Positions 39,079 through 48,567 of a stretch of 64,000 nt of DNA are shown here, in pieces. Made by a program: the position numbers and the translations under genes. The first letter of the stretch is position 1, and every line of letters starts with the position of its first letter. The stretch comes from Haliotis asinina. Its lineage: Eukaryota > Mollusca > Gastropoda > Lepetellida > Haliotidae. The stretch spans positions 30,118,001 to 30,182,000 of the forward strand of contig NC_090291.1 in the NCBI RefSeq assembly GCF_037392515.1, read 5' to 3'. Below the pieces are notes generated by a model. It saw nothing but the letters and a program-made list of their open reading frames with translations. It had not been told where the DNA came from and ran no database searches.

Positions 39079-39440
39079 AGTTGACCGAATAGGTGTGTAC
39101 TAAATCCAACTTGACACTTGCAGAAAGGCACTGACTCACGTTCACTAACAGCAGAGCGTCGTTTCTATCTAAAACATTACTTAGATCACTTTTGAAAATA
39201 GATGTCGATGAAATATATTGTGGAGTCGTTAAATGAGTTGTGAGATTTCAATATAAAGATTTCTTCCCTCCATAGTTCAGATCTTAAACAAAACGACGCG
39301 ATCTGTCAACGTGTATGAGATTTCCTGCTTCTCGACAACAAATGATGTTTACGACTCTGTACCAGTTACCTCCCTTTCTCCATATTTCATGGATGAAAAA
39401 TTAATCGCGCCGGGAATTGACCTTATTTAGGCTCAATAGT
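39079..39440 (-). promoter_or_regulatory. Presumed 5' UTR and promoter of the cotransporter-like exon
   Basis: Directly upstream, on the minus strand, of the 39078 start codon. The stretch has more CpGs than its surroundings, including GCGCCGGG near 39408 and CAAACACGTG near 39452. No TATA box was convincing. The promoter role is inferred from position only. Confidence 0.3.
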
Positions 39441-39662
39441 TGCGCTCGTGCAAACACGTGAAGAAAACGGTGTAAGGGAAGTAACTCCAACGAAATGGAT
39501 TATGCGAACTTAATATTCCTGCATTCTATCGGTTAACTGAGTTTATAACACGCTTAAATCTACATTGTTACAGCTGACAGAGGCAACACTGCAATAAACA
39601 TATAATGTTGAACTTTGTATGTAGTACACTGTGATGAACAAAACGATGATAACATTATATTA

Positions 39663-39957
39663 TATGTGGGATTACAATTTCTGAGTCAAGTACACATTCT
39701 AGTACTTTTTTTGGCTGAGCCCCATCCGAGATTCGAAATCACAACATCAGAGTCACGTACCTAATCGCCAGCACACAAAGTCAGCCGCCTAACCCGCTCA
39801 GCCACCGCAACTTCCACCAAATGAAAGTTGGACAACTGGTAGTCTAGACTGCAGGCTTTGTGTACCCCTCTGATAAGTGTGAATTGGCACGGCTCCCACG
39901 ACCAAAATATATGTTACATTTGACCACTTTCTAAATGGCATTGTGTAATCATAACAC
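39663..39957 (-). repeat. Diverged copy of the tRNA-promoter element with a long 5' arm
   Basis: On the minus strand: TATGATTACACAATGCCATT (39957 down), AGTGGTCAAATGTAACATAT, a spacer of about 85 bp, then the tRNA-like part GCGGTGGCTGAGCGGGTTAG through GTGTGCTGGCGATTAGGT, and the tail TGTAATCCCACATATAAT. It carries more sequence upstream of the tRNA part than the copy at 32305. Confidence 0.8.
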
Positions 39958-39959
39958 GG

Positions 39960-41150
39960 CGATAAACAGTCTCTAAATATAATAAACTACGTTTATGACA
40001 AACAATTTTAGAATGAACTGTCTCTAACTACAATTAGTGGTCCCTTTCAGTTCGCTTTAACCAGGGATAATCTACAACAGGGATAGGTCTCTCGCTTGTT
40101 TTCTTAACCATTTGTACTAATTAACGTGTGCCTCGTCATGCTTCAGCGCACACAGTGACTTGGCTCGTTCCCAGCGCATCTTCAACTGTGTTTAACCAGG
40201 GAGCCTATCATGATTATAGGGGGAGAAGAAAAGCCCCTGAACATATGTCTCGGGTCGTTACATAACCAGTGTAGCCAAAATGGTGGCAGCATAGTATTTA
40301 AGATTGAGTCCGGTTTATTTTCAACAGCTGATTAGTTCGCTGAGTGTTGTAACAACTGAAATCCTACACGTGGAAGATAGGTTAACTATTTTGTCACTTC
40401 TTTTTAAGTCAAATAATTGGTATCAATGTCCGTATTAGGACAGTAGTGAAGTTTCAAGTCGGTATGTTATAGCTCACTGGCTTCCAATCTCGATTCACCG
40501 CGAAGATAGACTAAAGTGTGTCGATAAAACTTCTTTCACACATTCTTTTAATTTGTAGAAGGAAAACATGCTTTTAGTTGAAAGGTATTTGCAAGTAACA
40601 GTGACAGTTTTATGACTTAAAAAACGTTAGGGTGTAATTGAGGTGTGTGAAAAATATGACACTTCGCCGATCTTTTCTGATCCGCCACTGAAATGCTACA
40701 CGTCGTTCTTTGAGTGTTTCTAGTTATTCAGATTTTAAACAAATACATAAAGTGTTGGAAAATAAGAGGTATATAACGTGATTATATACCTCTGAATGAC
40801 TTCGATTAAACAATCACAATCCAGTATTTAGTGAAGTCATGGTAGAATTCCCATCATCAGTGGACAAAAACAGTTCTTCTCGAGAACCACCAACATTCGG
40901 CTGTTGCTGCATAATGTGCATCTACATGTTAGACTGACATTTCAAAACGGTCAAAGGTAACTGAAGCCCGACATGTAAAACCAGGGATGAAAAAAAAAAC
41001 TTTGAGAAAAACGAAAAAACCCAAAAATCTGGAACCGTGTTCGCTCAACCTATGCAACACTACCTATTCTACTGGAGGGTTTACAGCAGTAGACAAGCAT
41101 TATACACTGTCACACAAAAGTGTTTAAACGGAGTAGTGTCAACGGAGTAG
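39960..41150. other. Gene-less stretch
   Basis: Unique sequence with scattered CpGs. GCCAAAATGGTGGCAGC near 40270 and its surroundings could be promoter or UTR, but no coding exon follows. Confidence 0.4.
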
Positions 41151-41152
41151 GA

Positions 41153-41175
41153 GTATGTATGTATGTATGTATGTA

Positions 41176-41212
<37 letters not shown>

Positions 41213-41258
41213 ACGGACGGACGGACGGACGCACGCACGCACGCACGCACGCACGCAC
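41153..41258 (+). repeat. Compound microsatellite (GTAT)n(GT)n(GGAC)n(GCAC)n
   Basis: Four uninterrupted blocks in series: GTAT 41153-41180, GT to 41210, GGAC 41211-41230, GCAC 41231-41258 (borders approximate). Confidence 0.96.
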
Positions 41259-41677
41259 AACATTATGTTGTTTTCAAAGGATTATTTGAAAAAATGCCTG
41301 CCCCGTTTGTCGGCTTCTTGGCAGTCGTCCTGCCTCCACAAGAGTCGTCCTTGGTCCACTTTGTCAATGGAATGTGTTCTTGTCAGTCGTCCTGCCTCTG
41401 GGGGACTTCAACATCCAATTCTGACCCCAGGATGATGGTGCCCACGTTCCTAATAGTAAAGGTATATACGTATATATTTTTTTATATTATTTATACTTAC
41501 TGTGTTTATCAATGCAAGACATATGCCTATGCGTGAAAAGGTTCAAACCTGAAACACCTGTTGTAACCTTGCGGTACACATCGTGGTAAACAAGGATGCA
41601 GTTTATGTTGTCTTCCAAAGATTGTTTTTGAAAAAAACACACAGTTGTTTGGCTGGGCGACGGTCCTAGTAATAAAG

Positions 41678-41850
41678 GTAAGTGTAGGTTTACACTGCTT
41701 TTAGCACATTCCAACAATATCACAGCGGGAAACATCAAAGTCTTGGCTTCAAACATTGTAAGCATAAGGGAAAACAAATCAGGGTAGTTTGATGCGTCAC
41801 GAACGGAAGCTTTAACCATTAGGTTATTCGACGATCCCCACAGATTTAAA
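41678..41850 (-). repeat. SINE family B, diverged
   Basis: GTAAGTGTAGGTTTACACTG, CATTCCAACAATATCACAGC, GGGAAACATCAAAGTCTTGG and GAAGCTTTAACCATTAGG. Confidence 0.75.
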
Positions 41851-41879
41851 TGCAAAACAACAATGTCGGGTCGTGAAAA

Positions 41880-42485
41880 CAAGATTTATTCTGTAAATTA
41901 AACTGAAATATTGAAATACTTTACCAGCAGGTGGTCACACTCGGCCAGTACACTGCCCCTCCAAGTGACCATCCTTGAGTAGCTTTGTCTGGAAACTACC
42001 TACTGAAGGACGGAATGGTGGGTTAACACTAAGTTATGCCATCTATAGATAGCATCATGCAGGGCATGCACGAGGGGGCCCTATCTGCACTACCACCTAC
42101 ATCTACTAGTCAAGTGCAGTCAACATTGAGCCTACTGGGGGATGCTGAGAAAGACTGGAGCCACGAAGTGTGCCAACCATAACAAGCTGCTGTGTAGCTG
42201 TAACAACCATCCTGACTGTACAGTCAGTCCCTAGCACTGAACCTACTCCATAGTACAGTCGGCGGGGGGCTACGCGGAGAGCGGACGTACTATGGAGCCA
42301 CTATGAGACCAAACTCATCCCGCCGGTCTCTCGGAAAGGCAGTGTACAGAAGTCCATGTAGAAGGGGGAGGAGGGACACAACACCAAATCCAGAACGTGC
42401 CAAGGTTCCTTCGTCTGAAAGAAATGAGTCATGTTTACGCATCAACAATCACATTTCTCACGTATTTAGATTTGTTAAATAAAAG
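41880..42485. other. G+C-richer gene-less stretch with a hairpin
   Basis: Unique sequence. It contains the inverted repeat CTCCATAGTAC (42246-42256) / GTACTATGGAG (42287-42297) around a 30-nt G+C-rich loop. No exon recognised. Confidence 0.4.
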
Positions 42486-42640
42486 CGAGTAAGTGTGGTT
42501 TTATTTCACTTTTAGCAATATTCCCACGGCGAGCATCAGAAGTGGGCGTCACACATAGAACCTAAGTAAGGACTCGAACCCTGACACTCAGCATGGCTAG
42601 CCAACACTTCAACAACTAGGCTACACTACCTCTCCGTTTA
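42486..42640 (-). repeat. SINE family B
   Basis: GCGAGTAAGTGTGGTTTTAT, AGCAATATTCCCACGGCGAG, AAGGACTCGAACCCTGACAC and ACAACTAGGCTACACTACCT, including a reversed B box and A box. Confidence 0.85.
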
Positions 42641-43116
42641 CACAGAGAAAATAGTAACATTTTTTCCATATATCTACGCGGCTATACTTTGAGGGAATGA
42701 GTGTGCACTATATATTCATTAGACATTATAGAGAACAAGAATGTTTTCTTTGAATGCAAAGTCGGAAAATCTTGCCTGTCCGGTCCTCTGTAGGCTTCGT
42801 GTCAGTCGTCCTGAGGGACTTCACGACGTTCTGAGTCCAGGACGATGGCTTCCACGATTCTAATGGATTGGGTAAAGATTATTTCACATCACTGACACTG
42901 ACTAATTCATCATTGACAGTCACTACCCAGCTTAGGATATCGTGACACCCAGATGTCGTGTTGGTCAACTGTCGAGTCGGAATCTGTCATGTAGCGAGGA
43001 TTTGGGCAGCTCAGTAATGGCGTTCCAACACACATTCACAGCTACTCACACCCCGGACTCTAGAAAGCGACATCCAAGTCCAGTGATGTGAAGCTCAAAA
43101 TGAAAACAAAGGTTAG

Positions 43117-43311
43117 ACTATATGCACACCGCATTTAGAAGGGAATAGTAGAAATGCGAGACCAAAGTGTGAAGTCGAGAATGAGAAAACATTTGAAGAC
43201 GTGTTGGAGGCGATAACTAAACTCACAGAGCCTTGTGATAGACGAAATGACATACTAGAAGCTCGACAGGAGAAAATGTCAGAAAAAGTGAAATTGATGA
43301 TAGGTGATGAG
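43117..43311 (+). CDS. Possible orphan exon, charged helical 65-codon frame
   Basis: The frame stays open from a TAG at 43114 and includes CEVENEKTFEDVLEAITKLTE followed by PCDRRNDILEARQEKMSEKV and KLMIGDE, then a good donor GAG|GTAAAT at 43311/43312. Composition (Glu, Lys, Asp, Leu in a helical pattern) is protein-like and unlike the flanking repeats. No convincing acceptor is visible: GGTTAG at 43111-43116 and CATTTAG near 43132-43138 both lack a pyrimidine tract. I recognise no family. It may be an exon of an unlocated gene, a gene relic, or chance. Confidence 0.25.
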
Positions 43312-43369
43312 GTAAATCTTTTATCTATCCACCACTGAATGGGACACCAACACCAAATCTTCATGGAAC

Positions 43370-44260
43370 TTCACCACCATAGACACTGCAGGAGGAACCA
43401 CCACATTACCACCACATAGGACAACTCCATCACTATGCGGGACACCTCTACATGGCACACCATCACGACATCCACCAATACATGGGATAACGCTATCATT
43501 ACACTGGACGCCACAACCACATCCGCAATAAGGGACAGAACCACCACTACATTGGGCACTGCCACATCAACCACTACATGGTAGGCCACAACCACATCCA
43601 CTCCAAAACGGGACACCACCACCACGGACACTACATGGGGCACCACAACCACATCCACTCCAAAACGGGACACCACCACCACGGACACTACATGGGGCAC
43701 CACCACCACGGACACTACATGGGGCACCACCACCACGGACACTACATGGGGCACCACCACCACGGACACTACATGGGGCACCACCACGGACACTACATGG
43801 GGCACCACCACCACGGACACTACATGGGGCACCACCACCACGGACACTACACGTGACACAACCACTATCGATACTATATGGAACACCATCACATCCTGTA
43901 CTAGATGGTTCAACGTCACCACTACACTCCCAACACAACATGGGAAACCGCGATCACTACAATGGACATCATCACAGCAACATGAGACACGACCACGTCT
44001 ACCACTACACGGAATAGCACCACCACCCTATGGATAACACTACATCCACAACTACATGGGACACCACCACAACTACAAGGGGGCACAACCACACCTACCA
44101 CCACCACCGACACTACATGGAACAACACCACAAAAGCAATACCACCGTCATTACCACCACGTGGGACACGATAACAACCACCGCTACATGGGATTCCACA
44201 ACCACCAACCACTACACGGGACAGCACAACCACATCAATGATTAGACATGACACCAACAC
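43370..44260 (+). repeat. A+C-rich degenerate repeat tract with a 27-bp His-codon minisatellite
   Basis: Almost only A and C on the plus strand, built from variants of ACTACATGGGACACCACCAC. The core at 43578-43856 has near-perfect 27-bp units (with a 24-bp variant) reading Gly-His-His-His-His-Gly-His-Tyr-Met, plus a 54-bp double unit with CACATCCACTCCAAAACGGG. Frames are open on both strands because stop codons are rare in such sequence. No promoter, start context or splice sites support a gene, though the unit length is a multiple of three. Confidence 0.85.
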
Positions 44261-44435
44261 ACCCCCACCCCACCCCCACCATCCACCAGTGCATGCGACA
44301 TAGGCCGCGTCTGTGCTCTGTGTCTTGTCATTCTGCTTGAACAGATAGGCCTGATGGTCCAGTGAAAACAGTTTTTGCAGGCAGCATCATGGTACAGGGA
44401 TCAAAGGAAAGAATGGCATGTGCAACGAACGTTGT

Positions 44436-44489
44436 TGAGAGAGAGAGAGAGAGAGACAGACAAAGAGAGAGAGAGAGAGAGAGAGAGAG
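44436..44489 (+). repeat. (GA)n microsatellite, interrupted
   Basis: Two GA runs split by GACAGACAAAGA. Confidence 0.93.
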
Positions 44490-44925
44490 CATTGTGATGA
44501 GTTCTTAAAGGTGCCCTATTCCTACCGGTCTAAAAAACAAGACGCTTGGATATTAATGAAAAAAACAAGACGCTTGGATATTAAATGAAGATTCCACAAT
44601 CTGTTGTCCCTGTAGACAGTTTTCGTAAACAATCTCCTGACATCATAGACTATCAGTCGTATGACAGTGTGGCCATGCCATGTGAATTGCTGACCGGGTG
44701 TAGAACATAATCCGGTTCTAAAACAGCCACATATACGCTAGGGGGTGCAAATACATAAATACATAAATCACTCATTGGCATCGTTATAAATGAAACGCCG
44801 TCATTAAAACTACTCATTTCGATCTTAAATCGACCTTTTTGACAACAGTGCACAATTCTCAACCGCGAAAGAAATTTCCACCAATCAGGGCGGAGCGTCT
44901 CCGCGAGGTAATATGAGGTATAGAT

Positions 44926-44952
44926 ATGGCGGATTCATCTACATTTCAGGGG
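44926..44952 (+). CDS. Weak candidate first exon with an upstream CCAAT box
   Basis: ATGGCGGATTCATCTACATT starts a nine-codon frame (MADSSTFQG) ending at a possible donor GGG|GTAAAA. It lies in a small CpG-rich patch: a CCAAT box at 44881-44885 and the palindrome GCGGAG-CGT-CTCCGC at 44890-44904. No matching second exon was found, so this is only a candidate start site. Confidence 0.2.
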
Positions 44953-45422
44953 GTAAAATGTTTCGTTTCCAGGTTTGTACAAACCTAAAATCGCGACATC
45001 TGTTGTGAAAAATGAAAGCTATATGTTCTCACAATTTACCATCATTTAGTTTTGTCTCCTGCTTTGCATAGTTTCCGAGTTACAACCCTTGTTTTCATGG
45101 ACGATTCTGTCAAAATCACTTGGTATTGCTAGGTTATAATCCGTGTTAGGTGGTATAAACCTACGTATACACGTTATTTGCCATCATTCACTTGATGAAT
45201 TTATAACAGGTATAATTAGTGGTAACGGCACTGAGATTACCCGACAAAGGTCCCCATTTGGCATTTCTTGTGTCTGGATTGATCAAAGGATAACCGATAA
45301 CACGCTGCTTGATTAATTTCTTTTATGCGGATTTAAATTACAAAATATCGGGATGCGGAAATATACCCAAGTAACCAGACTCAAAGGCGATGGAGACACA
45401 CAGCAAGGAACTCATGACACCC

Positions 45423-45932
45423 GGGTTAGAATGGGGTTTTCAACAATTCGTGCTTGTCGTAAGGGGCGACTTACGGGATCGGGTGGTCAGGCTCGCTGAC
45501 CTGGTTGACACATGTCATCGGTTCCCATTTGCATAGATCGATGCTCATGATGCTGGTCACTGGATTGTCTGGTCCAGACTGGATTATTTACAAACCGCCG
45601 AAATATATAGCTGGAAAATTGCTGAGTGCGGCATTAATTAATAAACAAACTTATCAACAAACATGTTTGTTCAGTGTAAACGAGGCGATTCGGTGGGTAT
45701 CGGTTGGTCAGAATTCAATGATTTGAAAACATGGGCCGTTGTTCAAGCTATCAGTCACTGGCTTGTCTGGTAGAAATCCGCAATATAGCCGTAATATTAG
45801 TCACTGCTGTGTAAAATATACTTCACCCAGACTCTCACCACCCATTCATCCCGTGAAGATCTTGGTTAGAACTGGTATTCAGAAACCAATGCTTGTCATG
45901 GGATATGACGAACGGGATCGGGTGCTCGGGTT
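45423..45932 (+). repeat. Cluster of SINE family A copies
   Basis: A good copy at 45423-45650 (GACTTACGGGATCGGGTGGT, GATTGTCTGGTCCAGACTGG), a degenerate 3' piece at 45740-45830 (GGCTTGTCTGGTAGAAATCC), and a 5' piece at 45852-45932 (ATCCCGTGAAGATCTTGGTT, AACGGGATCGGGTGCTCGGG). Confidence 0.8.
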
Positions 45933-46068
45933 CTCTGTCATGCTATGAAATTAGACCCTTATGATGTCAAAGCAAATGTGAGAGCAATTCAAGCATCATC
46001 TTGGTTTCTTGCTGTGAATTTCCCGACGGTTTTCAATAATACAATGTTGTGATACCCTAAGTATAGAG

Positions 46069-46336
46069 GACCCGTGAAGGTCCCGGGGTAGAATAGGCCT
46101 TCAGCAACCCATGCTTGCCATAAAAGGCGACTCAGCTTGTCGTAAGAGGCGACTAACGGGATCGGGTGGTCAGGCTTGCTGACTTGGTTGACACATGTCA
46201 TCGGTTCCCAATTGCGCAGATTGATGCTCATGTTGTTGATCACTGGATTGTCTGGTCCAGACTCGATTATTTACAGACCGCCGCCATATAGCTGGAATAT
46301 TGCTGAGTGCAGCGTAAAACTGAACTCACTCACTCA
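46069..46336 (+). mobile_element. Full-length SINE family A with a 12-bp target-site duplication
   Basis: Begins GACCCGTGAAGGTCCCGGGG and ends in ACTCACTCACTCA. The direct repeat CTAAGTATAGAG flanks it at 46057-46068 and 46337-46348. It is almost the same sequence as the 17128 copy. Confidence 0.94.
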
Positions 46337-46349
46337 CTAAGTATAGAGA

Positions 46350-47400
46350 CGACGTGAGTTTCGCATTCCTTGTGTGGTCATGAGCCAGTCCGGAATTGGC
46401 CACTAAGCGTGGATTATGAATAGACCCTCTTTAGCGTCAATATGCATATATATAGCGCTATACACTCAAGTAGCGTTTATATATAGCCTACCCACAGCGT
46501 TGTTAAAGCCATACAACAAACTGAACTGACATGTTGATACTGATCGCTGAATATTAAATTATTTTGTCTTTAAGTTTCTGACGTTTTAGGAACTTGAAGG
46601 GTGATCGATAGAATCTGTAACAAGATGAATCCACAAGACTGGAGATTATGACCTCAATTTGTGAAAACAGGATTGATTTTATAATTGAATGAATGGTCCC
46701 TTGCTCATCAAATTACAAGGATATTAATACCATATCAAATCTTATCCTTGCATCGACTTTCAATACACTGATGTAGGTCATGTCATTATTAGTGCGTATG
46801 GGCACCGTGCCCTAGGCTATTCGGTTTCCATCTTGATTCTAGTCTGATTCTAGTCTGTCTCACGGTCCTTCAATCTTATCATTTTTCTTTAACCCAGTTC
46901 TCTTTATTCTTGAATATCCGAAAGAAGCAGGTCTAGACTCTCCTCACGCCCATCTTACTGAGAGAACGTTTCACCTTAAGTGGAGTTGTATTTTCAAAGA
47001 CAATTATTTACAATTTACAGTCTAAAACGTAAGTCTAGCTGGGAGCAGCAGATGTAATACAATTATTGTTCCTTATGGAACATGAGCTTGGGCCCTGTAA
47101 CTTCAGGAAAACTCTGATTTATTGATTTATTGATCAAGACGATAAACTTCTTTTTCCGGAAAGTTTTGTTTTCACTTCAATAAATATAGGAGAGAGAAAT
47201 GTTTACGTCAGCATCAGACGGGATTGAAGCTACATTTACTTAGCTTTGTTTTGAAAGGCGATAGGGATTCGAGATGATTATTTCTTGCAACACTAGCTGA
47301 AATGGTAGATGTTGTTCAAAGCACAGTGTGACAAGCAGAAACTGGATATTTTGCCGTGGCTGCATTTAACGCACCGGTCATTCTACTTCTGCTACTGTAG
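46350..47400. other. Gene-less stretch
   Basis: Unique sequence; ATATATAGCGCTATACAC near 46448 and GTTTATATATAGCCTA near 46474 form small palindromic patches. No exon supported. Confidence 0.4.
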
Positions 47401-47404
47401 GGAA

Positions 47405-47489
47405 TGGCACGCACACGCACACGCACACGCACACGCACACACATACACGCACGCACGCACGCACGCACACGCACATACACACGCACACA
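47405..47489 (+). repeat. (GCACAC)n/(GCAC)n microsatellite
   Basis: ACGCACACGCACACGCACAC followed by CGCACGCACGCACGCACG and mixed CACATACACACG units. Confidence 0.92.
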
Positions 47490-47564
47490 CGAGCTGTTTG
47501 CAAGATATACGTGAGGAACTTGAATGCTAGGTTCCTAAATGTGAGATTTGGTCAAAGTATCGCG

Positions 47565-48123
47565 GTGATTTTGGAGATAAGGTCAAGGTCACCAAAATCA
47601 ACTGGTAAGTGCAGATACATGACATAAATATCATTTGTGTGAATGATAAAGGTGCATGACTGATTCATATTCACTTTGCATACTCACCCAGTGTAGGCTG
47701 TCACCAAACTGGAAGTCCATGAAAAATCGAGTTAACAAAAGCATGAAAAGTGGTCGTGGTGAGCTTGAAGACAGGTCACGATTTCCCAAATCAACATGGT
47801 GTCTGTGTACTACCCCACTGTAGGCAGTCACAAAATTTGAACACATTAGTTTCAACTGTCCATGAGATATGACTTAACATAAGTTTCAACAGTGGTCAAA
47901 GTGTCGTGATGACCTTGAAGGTAAAGTCAAGGTCACCAAGAGCAACTGACGTCTGCATAATCCCCCAATGTAGGCTGTCGCCAAATGTTAAGACACTGGG
48001 CTAAAAAAGTTCACGAGATATCGAGTTAACAAGAATTGGGACGTACGTGCGTACGGTCGTACGGACGTACGCACAGACGCTGCTGAATACATAGTCCCCC
48101 GTTCCGCGTAGCGACGGGGGACA
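47565..48123 (+). repeat. Interspersed repeat with GGTCAAGGTCACC modules and a terminal hairpin
   Basis: Three diverged internal modules of about 160-180 bp carry AAGGTCAAGGTCACCAA, CCCAGTGTAGGCTGTCACCA and CATGAGATA. The right end runs GAGATATCGAGTTAACAAGA, a GTACGTGCGTACGG-type palindromic patch, then TCCCCCGTTCCGCGTAGCGA, closing with CGGGGGACAATAA. TCCCCCG and CGGGGGA form a stem. I recall similar ends in other marine invertebrate genomes but cannot name the family. Confidence 0.75.
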
Positions 48124-48129
48124 ATAACA

Positions 48130-48540
48130 GTCACAAAACATGGGCCTGTAGACATCGTTTTCAGTGACATTTCTGAGAAGGGACTTTGTAATTATGCACT
48201 GACTGCTGGAGGGCTTCGCCTCCCTGTACACCCCAACAGGATCCACCATGGATCCATCCCGTCGGTGCTAATAGCCCTTAGATTCCGACATTTCATATTT
48301 TCAGTCCTCTCGTGGGGTTGGAAGCTTTGCCGATCTATTTTTATAGAGGAGCATGGTGATTGCGAAATTTCAAATTTTAAAAAAATACGAAATCAATGAG
48401 CATTCAGTATAAACTCCAGCAGCGAAGTTGCTACAGTTCATCGTGACGTCATAGACATATGACGTCACAATCATTTACCCTCATCTTCAACATGACATTT
48501 CAGCCTGTCGACTTAGTGAGATGGGGGTGTTGAACAGATC
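48130..48540. promoter_or_regulatory. Upstream region of the microtubule inner protein-like gene
   Basis: Unique sequence before the start codon at 48568. CGTGACGTCATAGACATATG and GACGTCACAATCA at about 48441-48470 hold two copies of TGACGTCA-type sites (CRE/bZIP-like). No TATA box stands out. Promoter role is by position. Confidence 0.35.
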
Positions 48541-48567
48541 GGCATAAATTCCAAGGCAGTGAAGAAA

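Noticed and set aside
43371-43941. Minus-strand Val-rich and Cys/Gly-rich frames of 183 and 124 codons
   Set aside because: Reverse-strand shadows of the A+C-rich repeat tract; no start context or splice sites.
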